A program made the position numbers and the translations under genes. DNA of 64,000 nt, from NCBI RefSeq assembly GCF_025486335.1, contig NZ_JAOOPZ010000001.1, positions 186,001-250,000 on the forward strand, given 5' to 3'. A model generated the notes under the pieces. That model made no database searches. It was not told the DNA's origin and worked only from the letters and a program-made list of their open reading frames with translations. Below, piece by piece: positions 43,723-56,943 of this stretch. The stretch comes from Mycoplasma zalophi. Lineage in GTDB: Bacteria; Bacillota_I; Bacilli_A; Mycoplasmatales; Metamycoplasmataceae. Every line of letters starts with the position of its first letter. Position 1 is the stretch's first letter.

Positions 43723-43737
43723 ACTGACAGTGTCAGT
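43723..43737. promoter_or_regulatory. Palindrome ACTGACAGTGTCAGT upstream of dimethylargininase gene
   Basis: A perfect seven-base dyad around a central G, 20 bases after a TATAAT (43698-43703) and about 90 before the ATG. It may be an operator or, with the following ATTTTTAATTTTA, a short attenuator hairpin. The rest of the 43661-43826 interval shows only AT-rich sequence and a Shine-Dalgarno AAGGAG. Confidence 0.4.
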
Positions 43738-43826
43738 ATTTTTAATTTTACTTTTTTTCATATCTTATATTTTTTTCTTGGTAAAATGAAAGTAAGAGTA
43801 AATTAGAAAATAAGGAGAAAAGAAAA

Positions 43827-44630
43827 ATGACACAAATGAAAGATAAATTTAAAAACGTTATTGTTAAGACACCAGCTTCAACAATGATTAATGGAATTGC
43901 TTCATCAGAAGAAGCACAATCATTACCTCCAGTTAATTATGAATTGGCTCTAAAACAACACGCAAATTATATAAAAACATTAAAAGAAGCAGGAGTTGAA
44001 GTTACTATAGCTCCTAAAAATGAAGATTTTCCAGATTCATGTTTCGTAGAAGATACAGCAGTTATTGTTACAGGTGAATTTGCAGTATTAACAAATCCAG
44101 GTGCTGATACAAGAAATGGTGAAAAATTAGAAATGTTACCATATCTACAAAAATTCTTTGACGATGAACACATCTTTAAAATTCAATTCCCAGGAACAGT
44201 AGACGGTGGGGATGTTATGATGGTAGGAGATACATACTACATCGGAATGTCAGATAGAACAAACCGTGAAGGAATTAGACAATTCCACAACATATTAGCA
44301 GCTCACGGTAAAAAAGTTGTTCCAGTTCCAATGACAGAAATGTTACACCTAAAAACAGGAGTTAACTACTTAGAACACAACAATCTATTAATTTCAGGAG
44401 AATTTTTAAATTACCCAACATTTAAAGACTTTAACCAAATTGTTGTAGACAAATCAGAAGCTTACTCAGCAAACTGTATCTGAGTAAATGAAACAGTTAT
44501 AGTTCCAGCAGGATACCCAGGAACACTTAAAAAAGTTCAAGATCTTGGAATTTACAAAGTTGTTGAATGTGATACATCAGAATTCAAAAAATTAGATGGT
44601 GGATTAAGCTGTCTATCATTAAGATTTTAA
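43827..44630 (+). CDS. Dimethylarginine dimethylaminohydrolase family protein
   Basis: The protein has 267 residues. DSCFVEDTAVI, FPGTVDGGDVMMVG, HLKTGVNYLEHNNLL (catalytic His), NCIWVNETVIVPAGYP and KLDGGLSCLSLRF (catalytic Cys, last ten residues) match the dimethylargininase guanidine-modifying family. It is distinct from arginine deiminase ArcA, which is about 150 residues longer. The expected reaction turns methylarginines into citrulline plus methylamine. The sequence is richer in ordinary codons than its neighbours, as for a well-expressed gene. AAGGAG precedes the ATG. The long 5' region carries a palindrome. Confidence 0.9.
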
Positions 44631-44638
44631 AAAATAAC

Positions 44639-44662
44639 AAACACCCTTATTGGGTGTTTTTG
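44639..44662 (+). terminator. Terminator after dimethylargininase gene
   Basis: ACACCC/GGGTGT followed by T5. Confidence 0.85.
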
Positions 44663-44668
44663 TACACA

Positions 44669-44697
44669 ATAAAACACAGATTTAACTGTGTTTTATT
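44669..44697 (-). terminator. Terminator after gpmI
   Basis: The palindrome AAAACACAG/CTGTGTTTT with a six-base loop lies at the gpmI end and is flanked by A/T runs. Confidence 0.8.
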
Positions 44698-46210
44698 ATT
44701 TTAATCTGTTTGTTATTAATGATACACCTGTCATTTCAGCAGGTTTATCAATATTTAAATAGTCTAAAATTGTAGGAGCAACATCTGCTAATGTACCATT
44801 TTTAAGACCAATTGTTTTATCATATGAAATTAACATAACTGGACTTGTTGTGTGTTTTGTTGCAGGTTTATTGTTTTCATCTTCAGTAATTTCTGCATTA
44901 CCATGATCTGCTGTAATAAATCAATTTACTTCATCTTTGTGAGTGCTTACATAATTTAAAATTCGTTCAAATTGTTCGTCTAAAAATTCTATTGCTTGTG
45001 TAGTTGCTTTTAAATTTCCTGTATGACCAACCATATCGGGGTTTGCATAATTTACAATTATAAAATCATAATTATTTATTTCATTTAGTAAGACATCTGT
45101 TATTTCTTTTGCTGACATATGAGGATAATCTGCAAATGATTCAGCCTTTATGCTATCCACTAAAATTCTAGATTCTTTATCAAATTTAATGTCTTTTCCA
45201 CCATTAAAAAAGTATGTAACATGAGCGTATTTTTGAGTTTCAGCAATTCTTAATTGTTTAATATTATTATTTGAAAGAACTTCACCAAGAGAATTTCTTA
45301 TATTCATTTCTTGAAATGCTATATTTGTTTCAATATCTTCATATTTCATTAATGAAACAAATTTAGCAATTTTGACCTTATTTTTAGGTTCATAATCATA
45401 TATTTTTGAACCTAAAAATAAATGCGATAATTGTCTTGCTCTATCTGGTCTAAAATTAAAAAATATGACCGAATCATTATCTTTTACTGGTTTTGAATTT
45501 CGTACGAAAGCAGGTACAAAAAATTCATCAAAAATATTTTGAGAATATTGTTTATTAATATAGTCATTTATATCATCAATAACATTTTTACTTTGTCCTA
45601 AAATAGCATCATATGCTAATTGATTTCTTGAAAAAATCTTATCTCTATCCATTGCGTAAAAACGGCCAGCGATAGAAGAAATTACATAATTATATTCTTT
45701 AATTTTTTCATTTAAAATATCTAATGATTCATTAATAGATTGAGGAGCAACATCTCTACCATCTCCGAAAATGTGAATACTTACATCTTTTAAATCATTT
45801 TCATAACACATATCCATTATTTCAAACAAATGTTTATCAATAGAGTGTACACCACCATTACTTAAAAGTCCCATAAGATGCAGTGTTGTTTGAGTATTTT
45901 TTGAGTGTTCAATGGCATCTAACAATGTTTTGTTGTGTTTGAAAGTATTTTGTTTTATTTCATTGTTTATTAGAGAAAGTCCAGTGTAAACAACTCTCCC
46001 TGCTCCTATTGTTAAATGCCCAACCTCACTATTTCCAATTTGATTTTCAGGTAAACCAACATATTTTCCAGATGCTTCTACTAGCGAATTAGGACACATT
46101 GCAAAAAGATAATCAAAAATGGGATGAAATGCCAGATTAAAAGCATTTCCCTGACTTTCTTTGCGAACTCCTAGTCCATCAATAATTGTTAATATTACTT
46201 TCTTTTTCAT
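44696..46210 (-). CDS. gpmI: 2,3-bisphosphoglycerate-independent phosphoglycerate mutase
   Basis: The protein has 504 residues, full length. Metal and phospho-Ser sites: [23 protein letters not shown] (catalytic Ser), [29 protein letters not shown] and [10 protein letters not shown]. The manganese enzyme interconverts 3- and 2-phosphoglycerate. It shows that at least lower glycolysis is present. Monocistronic on the minus strand with GGAGG before the ATG. Only one UGA Trp near the C terminus interrupts it under the standard code. Confidence 0.95.
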
Positions 46211-46393
46211 GTTACCTCCCTTATAATTACTTTAATTATATAAAATTATGTTTGACATAAATACTAATTCTTATAAAGAATTATTTTTGTGTTTATAAGG
46301 TATTATTTTTTTAAATTTACAACGATAATACATTTTTAATATACAATTAGTATTATTTTTATATTTTATATAAAAACAATCAAGGAGGATGTA

Positions 46394-49300
46394 GTGATTA
46401 GATTATTAAAAGAAGTTTTTAGATCACTTTCAAGAAATAAAATCACAGTAATTGGATTAACAATTCTAATCTTCATTACTTGTGGATTATTTACATTATT
46501 ATTTGACATTAAAAAAAGTTATACTTCAACACTTTCAAGTTATCAGACTGTTTCTAAAATGCAAGATTTAACAGTTAATCTAGACGTTAACCCCAATGGA
46601 GAAGTTCCTAATGGAGGATATGATCAAGTTAATGATGAGGGATTAATTGATAATAAACCTATAATTTATACCCCAGATTCTTCACTTAAATTATATAAAC
46701 AAAGTACAAAAAATTTAAGTGTACCTGAAGAAGAATTAAATTTTTTAAACATTAGAAATTTTTCATTAAATAATAGTCCTTTAAAAGACCAAGACATATA
46801 CATAGATAGTAGCATTTTTCAAAAATGGTTTTTTGACAATCAAAAAAATGCTGGAATTGCTATTTTTGATATGAAAAATGGTTATTTTGAATTAACTAAT
46901 GACATCGCACTTCCTATTTATTTAAAATCACAAAACTCTTATTCAAGAATATCTCATAATGTTTTGGTTAATTCAACAGAAACTTTTACTTTTGATAAAC
47001 AATATCAATTAAAAGATATTGCGACAGTAATTAATACACCAACTGGTTCTACACATTACAAATTAAATGATTATCTAACTAAACCATTAGATTTATTTAT
47101 TAATCCTAAAACTAAAGAAGCTTCATTTGATACTCATAAATTAGAATTATGAACACTTGAGGGTGATGTCATTGTTGTTTCTGGTGATAATGTTTTAAAA
47201 CAACTAGGTTTTATAAAAGACGAAAATAATAAATTTTATTTTAATAAATCTGATTCACAAAAAGATTTACATTTTAAAGAACCTTCAAAAGTTACAGAAC
47301 AAAATATAGATTCTAAAACTTTGTTAGTTAATGATTTTTCATTAATTAATTATTTTGCTTTACAAAATATAAATCAGGTAAATTTAAAAATTTATGATAC
47401 ATTTTTATTTGAAAAAGGGTTAAAATATCAATTTCCTTTAACTTGAATTCAAAATGTTGAAATAGAAACAGAGTTTGAAAAAAGATTATTTAAATTAAAT
47501 TGAGATTATAATACAGAAAATAATGTTTCTAATTGAAAAGGTAGCTATTTAAGTTATATATCAAAAATTTATTTAGATAATAACAACGAAATACCAACTG
47601 ATATTAAAGAATTTGGTTTTTGAACAAAATCAACTAAAACGAGATGATATTTAGAAACAAATTCTCCAGGTGAATGATATTCAACTAAAGAACAAATATC
47701 GTTAGATGATTTAGATGTGATTTTATCTCTTAAAAATAATCAACCCACATCCACTGAAAAAGATACTATTGCAGAAATTGAAAACATCGATCCTCAATGA
47801 AATCAAGTTAAAATAAGAGAAAAATTTGATGAAATTTCAAACACAAATTTACTTCAATTAAAAAGAAATGAACTTGCTCAGGGGGCAAATAATGTTGCTA
47901 AACAAGCAATTATAAAAAAAGTTGTCAATAAAGTTGGCGAAGAAAATGTTGGTCTAAGACAAACTTTAACAGTTGAAACTATTAATGATGGAGATTCAAA
48001 GAAAAATATTTTTCACTTCATAAATACAGGTGATTCTAATAATTCTATTAGAGGTGTAAAACAAAACGTTGGTATGTTATATAACGAAGTTACTCACCCA
48101 ACAATTTTAAATAAAACTGATAGCAGAAGAAATATAGAAGAATATTTATTAATTCCTGATGCAAATTACCCAAATAGAAAAACCAAACTTCCTTCAGAAT
48201 ATGCAAAAAATATAATTGAATATATTTTTAAAGGTTATACACCTGATCCCAATTATCTTGACACAGATATTAGATTTGAACCATATTATAACTATTATGC
48301 AGGAACACAAATTCCTTACTTAACTAATGCAAAAATTCTTGTATTAACTTCAGAAGACGAAGATAATAACACTATGCAATATGCAATTGCAAAAAGCGAA
48401 GTCAATTCAAAAACGGGTGAAACCAAGTATATAGTTCTTGGACAAAAAGAAATAAATGGTGAATTATACTGAACCAGATTATTGATACCAGAACAAGAAA
48501 GTAGTTTATCGATTAATGAGTTAGATAATTTTTTAATTCAACACAGATTAACAATAAAGGCTAAAATAGGTAATCAAGGTTGAGCTAAAATAGATCCAAG
48601 TTATAAGAATAGCATTTATTTACCTATAAATTATGGGTCTGTAGATAATGCAGCCATAATTGATATTACCCAAAATAATACAATTAATATTCTTATAAAA
48701 CAAATTAAACAAACAATATTAAAAACAGATTTATCTAATTTATTTACAAAAGAACAATTAGATAAAATTTTAGTAGCAGGACAAATAGCTGTTGAAAAAA
48801 ATCAACTACATAATTTATTAGCTTCAGGAAAAACAAATGAAGTTATCATTAAAGTTGTTATATTTGATTGATTGCATGAATTGTCAAAACCAACTCAAAA
48901 ATCAGATGAAAAGTTATTAAATTTTAATATCAATACTTTTTGAGAGTCAATTGTAAATAACATCATAAGTTTTATTAAAAATAAATATACTTATGATAAC
49001 AACGTTTTAAGAACACATGAACAACAAAAGAAATACTTAAAGCAAGAATTAGACAAACTAGAAGAATTGTTAATGAATATAACAGGTTCAAAAACACCAT
49101 TTTTTAATAATTTAATTTTAGGATTTAAAATTTCAAATATCATTGATTACATTAAAGATTATGACAAACTTTTAGATTCAATTAGTTCAATACTTACATC
49201 AATTGATTTATTAAAATTTTCATCATTAGGTAGGCAGTGATATTTAGAACATCCTTATAAACCTTATTTAAATGCAAATGCAAATTATTACACATTGAGT

Positions 49301-52300
49301 TCAGATGAAATAACTTCATTCTTGTTTAAAAGTATTAATGAAAATAAAATAAAACAAGCTTTAAATACATTGATACAACAAATAGATTTCAAAGCCTTAT
49401 TAAGTCCAGAAAGCAATTTAAGTATTTATAAAAAAATATTATTAACAGCTGAAAATGCAAATAAACCTTTAGGAAATTCTGAAAAAACAAAGTTAACGTC
49501 TTTATTTAATAAATTAAATGGATATGAAGATCCCTCAAAGGCATTTGAAAATATTAATGAAGCATTAGAAATTTTAGTAAATTCATTTTCTTTAGAAACT
49601 TTTAATGAAAATATTACTCATTTTTTAGATAAAAGCGAACAAAAAGAGCCAGTTATTGCTAATGGTGTGTTATTTAATAACAACTATATTAAAAGATTAA
49701 AACAATCAAATTGAATTGCAAGTTTAATTAGTGCATTAACACAAACTAAAGCAAATAATCATGATATTTTAGGAAAAGTTAAGACAATACAAGAAGCAAT
49801 TAAGTTGCTTGCTAATTTATCTTCAGCGACTCAAAATGCAGCAGGATTGCATATTCCAACAAGCGATGATAAAAAAATATCATTTGATGATTTAGGTACT
49901 TTTGGGCTGATTAGATTCCCTTCACCTGAAGACAAAATAGCAACCAATAATTATATTGGTCAATATGATGCTAATAAAATTTTTGCTTTAAAGCAAAAAA
50001 TAGATACAGCTATTGCTTCAAATAAAAATCTTTTAAAATTTAGTATTGAAGAATCAAGTTTTTTAACAGATATTATTTTAGTAAATAACGATGAATTTCA
50101 AAATTTAGAAAAAATATCAATTAAATTAAATAATTATTTAAATCTAATTTCAAAATTGTTAATCAAAAATTACCAAAATAATATAAACCCATATAATTTA
50201 AATTTCGAAGAAGATGCAGCTATACCTATTGCAACATATGGTGATCTAGCTTATCATTCAGCTTTATTTAATAAAAATACCCAAAATTCTAATTCAAATG
50301 AAGTACTACATTTTCTATATAATCAAATCAAACCCATTTTAAGTGGTTTTCTCACAAAAGATGCAAATGGATTTATTGGACAGGAATTGAATCTATATTC
50401 TTTTTGAATTAAATTAACTTATGAATTGAAAACTACAGTACCTGACATTACATTTGACGAAATTAAAACAATTATTTTAACAATTTTTAATTTTATGCAA
50501 AATGAGAACGTTGCTAGATTATTAAGACAATACGAAAATGTTGATAATCAAATACCTTCTTATAATTCAATTCTTGGGAGTGATTTAAATAATTACGCAA
50601 CGATATTAAAAATAAGTAAAGGGTTATCAAATAATATTGTTTCAACAAAAGAATTTGAAAATTCTAATCTTTTAGAAATATTACAACAAGATTTAGCACA
50701 AAAGAATTTAAATAATTATTGAGAATATGTAAACAAATTACTTAATAAAAATATTTATCAATTTGTTGAAATGATGAGCATGTTAAATGAAACATTATTT
50801 ATGCCTACTTTTTACAAAGAATCACAAGAACAATTTGTAAATAACTTTATAAATGCTCCTGCAAACTCAAGATTAGGTTCTTTAATAACGACTGATTATG
50901 ATTTAGCTGTTTTATACAAAAATACACTTTCATACTCACAATTATCTAATCAAATTAGAATATTCGGTATAAGCCCAATTGCAATAAATCCATTTATGGC
51001 CTTAAGTTTTCCGCAAGTACTTTTATATACCGCTATATCTGACCAAGAAAATAAAGGAAATTTAGCATATTTGGTTACACAACTTTCAAGAGATTTAGAA
51101 ACTATAAATATTGATGATCTTGATAAATTGATTAATCCTTTATATGATTCACTAATAAGACAACAAGAATTATCTGATTCGGGTGATAAAAATATTGCTT
51201 TAGATATGTCTTATTTCACATGATTAAAAAATAAATTCATTTTAAAAGATCAAGATGACCAAACAATTTTTGGATTAAATACAAATAAAATTTTTGAACA
51301 ATTATTGTTTTCATTAATTTCTACTAATTATGTAAACAACTTAGTGGCATATAATGATACAAGTGCATATTTAGCAAAAATTAACTATGCTTACTTACAA
51401 AAAAATAAAAAGGAAGTTTATACTGCTAATATTGATGAATATTTAAAAGATCCATTTAAAATGGCTGTATTCATCAATACATTGGATTCAAAATACAAAA
51501 TAAAAATTAACTCAATTGAATATTTAATTATTGGAATTGATACAACAGCAGACTATTTATATCCTGTAATTAATGAAGAAAATTTACAAGTTGATACTTC
51601 AAAACAATCACTTGTTTATGTAAATAGCAAAGGTTTTGATAGAATTAAAAGTGCTTATCCTACTTTAGCACTTAAAGATTATTTATTGGTTAAAAAAGGG
51701 GAATTTAAAGATACTGAATTAAAACAAGAATTTTCAGAATTTATTAGCTCAATTGCAAGTAATATAACAAATAAAGTATTTTTAGCTGATGAATTAGATC
51801 CAATTAACCCTGAAATTTCAATAAGAATTACTTTGGTACAAAAAATTATTCATTCTATAGCTAATGTTCAGTTATTTAGCTTAATTATATTAATAACATT
51901 AGTTTCAATATCTGTTTACTTTATTATTAGAAGATATATAAATGATAGAAATAAAGTTATTGGTATATTACGTTCCCAAGGTTATAAGGCTAGTGAAATA
52001 TCATTTTCATTTAGTTCTTTTGCATGACCAAGCACTATTGTAGGGTCTATTGCTGGTTATATTTTAGGGCATTTTGTTCAACCAATAGCATTTAAAGTTT
52101 TTTCAAGTTATTGAACATTGCCGACAACAATAATTTCATTTAATTGATTAACATTGGTGAATACATTCATTGTTCCGTTTATATTCTTATCAATATTAAT
52201 ATTTTTAATTACAATGTTTAGCATAAGAATAAAAGCAATTGAACAAATGTCTGGATTAAGTGAGTTAAATGTTGGTAAAATTTCACAAAAAATTGCAGTA

Positions 52301-54583
52301 TTATTTAGAGTTTTACCAATTAAAAGTCGATTCATTGCAATGTTAACTTTAAACAACTTTTGAAAATTATTTAGTTTATTTATTAGTTTTTCAATTACTT
52401 CATTAATTACGATGTTTAGTTTAAGCAGTTTAAATGTTTTTCAAAAATCAATTCAAAGAACATATCAAAATAGAAATTACAATTTTAAATTAGACTTAGA
52501 AACGCCAACAATTGAAGGCGGGCCTTACATTCTATATAACAAAAATAATTTAAATGATTTATTATATGTACCAGATGATTTGAGTGCATCAAGTCAAGGT
52601 GGAGATAAAAACCAAACAGATTATAATTCACCGTTTTATTTCAAACCAGGTTATAGCTATAATACAGATGTTTTAAATAAACCATTTGCACCATCTGTTT
52701 TAACAAAATCATCATTAGATATTTTATTAGATACTTCAGTTGAATTATCCCCATGAGATGTTGTTTTTGCAAGTTTACCCGAAACACAAAAAGCAAGAAT
52801 AATTCAAATTTTTAAATCTGTATCAACAAAAATGTTTAATACTCAAAATTTACATTACACAAATAGCGATGCTACATATTTTGATCCATTATCATTAGAT
52901 TATGATTTATTATATGCAACTGAAACACCTGATCCAAATTCTCCAAAAACAAGCTATTTTACATTTAATGAATCAAATATTGTTGCAAGAGGAATAAAAA
53001 ATGCCTCTTCATTAGGGCAATTCTTATTTGTTGAATATGATAAATTTAATAATTTTTATAAAAAACCAGCATCAATTAAAACTGATAAAGTAAGAAGTTT
53101 ATATAGAAACTTTTTAGTTGATGCTTATAAAAAAATAGATAAAAATGATTTCTTTATGAGTTTTGGTGGAGTAATTTGAAATAATCATACAAATGAAAAA
53201 TATTCATATGCAAAAACATCAATATTTGATCAAAATATTGAAATATATGGATACAAAAAAGATTCAAAATTTGTTGAATTAAGAGATGCAAGTAATAAAA
53301 ATTTAACAGAAGTTTTATATAAAGATTTTCCAATCGATAAACCTTTACCAGATAATTTAGAAAATGTGACCTTGCCTTTGGTTATTAATAACGTTGTGGC
53401 TAAAAAATGAGGTTTAAAAGAAGGTTCTATTATTAAATTTAATATTCAAAATCATGTTGATAGATTTGTTAATAAAGTATTAAATATAAATAATAATCAC
53501 GCCTTTACATTTAAGGTTGTTGGAATTAATGAAACTTATATAAATAATGAATTGCTTACAACTAAAGAAATTGTTGATAGAATAACGGGATTAGACAAAT
53601 TATCAACTTGAATTAAAGAAAAAAGACAAGATGAATTAAATGTTTTAATTAAACAAGATCCAGATAATGCTTTTGAATATACTCAATGATTTAACAATGA
53701 ATATGAGGCATTTAATGGTATTTTAAGTAATGATGAAGCACCAGAGCAAACAATTAACACATTAACCACTTATTCATCTAGTGGATATTGAGGAGCTATT
53801 CAAAGCTATAATGCAAATATTGCTGATGACAAATCAATTACAGATTTCTTTAAAAAGATATTTGTAGGACAAAGCGGTACTGAACCAATGTTTAAATTTA
53901 CAGTTAACTCATATAATCAAACTCATAACACTCAGTTAGATTGACAACAAAAAATCAGAGAATTTTTAAACGCAACTGATGATCAATATAAAACTTGAGG
54001 AGACCAGGCATTAGTAAATGAACCTATTGAGCCAGAAATTAAAAAATACATGATTAATGCAATAAATAGACTATATGGTTCAGAAGGATCTATTTATGGA
54101 AAAGATATATTATATGGTGCTTCACAAAGCGTTAATTCAAAAGATATTGAAGCAGGATTTATAAGCGGTATTGCTGCTACAATTACAAACATAACGTTGG
54201 CATTTATTATAATAAGCTTTATTGTGTCAATAATTATTTTAATTATGATTACAAACTCAATGGTTAACTCAAATAAAGAATCAGTTGCAACATTTAGTAT
54301 TTTAGGGTACTCAAATAAAGAAAAAATTTATCTATTCTTCTTTAATTACATTCCAATTATTCTTTTTGCATCGCTATTAATGATTCCAATTACATTTATA
54401 TTAATTGTTTCATTTAATGCCTTTATGCTTGCAACTAGCCAGATGGTACTTCCTCTATACTTATTCCAATCAACAATTTTAATTAGCATGTTAGTATCAT
54501 TATTGGTATTTGGAATAACAAGTATATTTGCATGAATAAGTTTAAATAAAATTAAACCTGTTTACTTATTGAAAGGAAAATAA
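46394..54583 (+). CDS. Giant FtsX/MacB-like ABC transporter permease
   Basis: One uninterrupted frame of 2729 residues once UGA is Trp. The start is GTG at 46394 with AAGGAGG six bases upstream. An N-terminal helix (about 17-40) is followed by some 1780 residues of predicted extracellular sequence, mainly helical and Asn/Lys/Ile rich. Four membrane helices cluster at about 1820-2010, a second outside domain of about 580 residues follows, then three helices near the end (about 2590-2725). This doubled FtsX arrangement fits MacB/LolE-type mechanotransmission permeases, but the first outside domain is extremely large. The ATPase gene overlaps the stop by one base. Substrate unknown; lipoprotein or peptide export is plausible. 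Confidence 0.88.
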
Positions 54584-55449
54584 TGTTTAAGAAAAATAAA
54601 AGTGTAAAAGAACAAAAACAAACAAATGAAACACAAAAAAACACTCAAGCCAATGAAAAAACATTAACAAAACAAGAAATTAAAAAAATTTATAAGGCCA
54701 ATAACAAACCAAGACCTAAAGATGAATATGCAACAGAAAAAAATTCTAAAAATGCAATTATCGAAGTTAAAAATGTTACAAAAACTTATCTTTCAGGAAA
54801 TTTAGCAACTGAGGTTTTAAAAGGTGTAAGTTTTGAAATTAATCGTGGTGAGATTGCAGTTTTATTTGGTAAAAGTGGTTCGGGTAAATCTACATTATTA
54901 AACTTAATAAGCGGTTTAGATAGAACAACAACAGGACAAATTATTGTAAATGATGTTGCTTTACCTTATTTATCTAATGCAAAGCAAACATTATTCAGAA
55001 GACAACATATTTCTTTTATATTTCAAAACTATAATTTATTACAAAATTTAAATTCTTATGATAATGTTGAAACAGGTTCATATTTACAAAAAAATAAAAA
55101 CAAACAAATGAATATAAAAAAATTATTCGATGATTTTGATTTAACAGACTGTATGTATAAATACCCTTCACAAATGTCTGGAGGGCAACAACAACGTGTA
55201 TCTATTTTAAGAGCACTTGCAAAAAACTCCGAAATAATTGTTGCCGATGAACCAACTGGAGCTTTGGATGAAAAAACATCAAAATTAGTACAAAATATTC
55301 TTTTGGATATTAATGCAAAATATAATTCTACAATAGTTATTGTTTCGCACGATCCAGATATTGCTGCAATTGCAGATAAGGTAATTTATTTAGAATTAGG
55401 AAAAATTAAAGAAATTAAAACAAAAAATAAAACAAGAAGAGATAACTAA
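54583..55449 (+). CDS. ABC transporter ATP-binding protein (MacB/LolD-type)
   Basis: The protein has 288 residues. A charged N-terminal extension of about 60 residues (Lys/Gln/Asn-rich, probably helical) precedes the ATPase: FGKSGSGKSTLLNLISGLD (Walker A), FIFQNYNLL (Q-loop), MSGGQQQRVSILRAL (signature), IIVADEPTGALDEKT (Walker B) and SHD (H-loop). The sequence class is that of LolD/MacB/FtsE partners of FtsX-like permeases. The TAATG overlap with the giant permease makes it the cognate ATPase. A strong terminator follows. Confidence 0.93.
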   Translation: MFKKNKSVKEQKQTNETQKNTQANEKTLTKQEIKKIYKANNKPRPKDEYATEKNSKNAIIEVKNVTKTYLSGNLATEVLKGVSFEINRGEIAVLFGKSGSGKSTLLNLISGLDRTTTGQIIVNDVALPYLSNAKQTLFRRQHISFIFQNYNLLQNLNSYDNVETGSYLQKNKNKQMNIKKLFDDFDLTDCMYKYPSQMSGGQQQRVSILRALAKNSEIIVADEPTGALDEKTSKLVQNILLDINAKYNSTIVIVSHDPDIAAIADKVIYLELGKIKEIKTKNKTRRDN

Positions 55450-55450
55450 A

Positions 55451-55482
55451 AAAATATCAAGCACTTTTGCTTGATATTTTTT
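55451..55482 (+). terminator. Terminator after ABC transporter operon
   Basis: AAAATATCAAGCA/TGCTTGATATTTT with a four-base loop and T6; it also abuts the leftward tpx stop. Confidence 0.92.
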
Positions 55483-55963
55483 AAAAGAATTTTAAAATTT
55501 CTTGATAGTTTGGTTCGTTTGAAACTTCATTTACATATTCAACATGTTCAATAACATCATTTTCATTTACTACAAAAACTGCTCTAGTTAATAATCCAAG
55601 TTCAGCAATTTTTGTTCCTGTTTTTGCAGAAAAATCATTGTATTTAAACTCACTTAATGTTGTAACTTTTGTATTTTCTTTAGCAGCACATCAACGACCA
55701 AAAGCAAATGGTGTATCATAACTAATTACAACAACAGGGAAAGGTTTGTCTTGAAAATCATGCATAAATCTAGTGGTTTCAAGTTCACAAACTCCTGTGT
55801 CAATGCTAGGAATAGAAAAAATCAATCTTCTTTTTCCTGTAATATTTTCTGAATTAAAATCTGCTAAATTAAGATCAACTGCTTTGAAATTTGGGAATTT
55901 ATCTCCAACTTTTAATTGTTGACCAATTAAGCTCATTTCATTTCCTTTAAAAGTTATCTTCAT
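55481..55963 (-). CDS. tpx: Thiol peroxidase (Tpx, peroxiredoxin)
   Basis: The protein has 160 residues. SIPSIDTGVCELETTRF holds the peroxidatic Cys with its Thr/Arg partners, and PFAFGRWCAAKE the resolving Cys, as in atypical two-Cys Tpx. It reduces hydroperoxides with thioredoxin in the cytoplasm. The ATG at 55963 follows AAGGAG; an internal ATG at residue 10 (MSLIGQQLKVGDKFP) is an alternative start. Single gene between two terminators. Confidence 0.93.
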
Positions 55964-55997
55964 AGTTTCTCCTTTATTTTTAATTATAGTTTAAAAC

Positions 55998-56026
55998 AAA
56001 AAATCCTTATTTATTATGGATTTTTT
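55998..56026 (-). terminator. Terminator after LicD-like gene
   Basis: AAAAAATCC/GGATTTTTT with an eleven-base loop, two bases after the gene's stop on the minus strand. Confidence 0.85.
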
Positions 56027-56027
56027 G

Positions 56028-56786
56028 TTATTTATTTTTTTCTACTTTAATATAATCAACCGTGTTTATATACTGAAAATTATTTTGTGGAACTTTAATG
56101 TTTTCGTATTTCTCACCTAATTCACCAAATACGTTTGTTAAATATTCCTTATATTCGTCTAAAACATGCACTTTTACGTCTTTTAATGAATAATTTGTTG
56201 TTCTATAAGTTATGTTATTAATTCAATTATTTACAATGTTTTTGCTTCTTGTTGATAATACAAAAAACCCTTCATAATCATTATCATATAAAATATTTAC
56301 AAGTTGTTTGTAAGTGTTCTTTTTAATGCTAAATGCCAATAAATTACTGATTATTTTCTTAAATTTTATAGAAGAAATATTTGTGTCTTTAAATGTTTTA
56401 TTTTTATATACTCAATCTTTTATTTTATTGCTTGTATTTAGATATTTTTTTACTTTTGAAACAGTTGTAGGAATCACTAAGTTGATATTTAAAAATGGTG
56501 TTGCTGTATATGTTAAATTATCTTTATATAAAAACTTAATTTGTTTATCAAAATATTGTGTTGATTTTGTGTTATCTATAACTCTATCTGGAAATAATTG
56601 TTTTAATTTTTCATATGATTCAAAAGTCATCATAACTTCATGATAATCTAAATTTTCAGTGTAATTAAAACCTGTTATCGCAAATAAAAGTGAATAATTG
56701 TCTAAACTATATCAAATATTATTTTCTTCACAAATTTTGCAGAAACTTTGTAAAATAATTTCTTTATTCATTCTAATTTTATTCAT
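56028..56786 (-). CDS. LicD-like protein, metal-binding motif degraded
   Basis: The protein has 252 residues. The start LQSFCKICEENNIWYSLDNY, then LLFAITGF and SYEKLKQLFPDR, follows LicD nucleotidyltransferase-fold proteins, which attach phosphocholine or similar groups to surface sugars. The WDDDID metal site of active LicD reads TENLDYHE here, so catalysis by the usual mechanism is doubtful. The start is the ATG at 56786; TATAAT (56794-56799 on the minus strand) lies seven bases upstream with no Shine-Dalgarno, so the message may be leaderless. A second ATG at 56771 is possible. Monocistronic. Confidence 0.6.
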
Positions 56787-56943
56787 AACATATATTATAC
56801 TTTCATAGTTAAACTTTTAAAATATTTGTTTTAAATATTTATTTGTAGTAATCACTTATAGAAATTGTTTTATTTTGTTATAATTTTATTATTAAACTTT
56901 TTAAATATATTTTAATATATTAAAATACAACGAAGGAGTTGAG

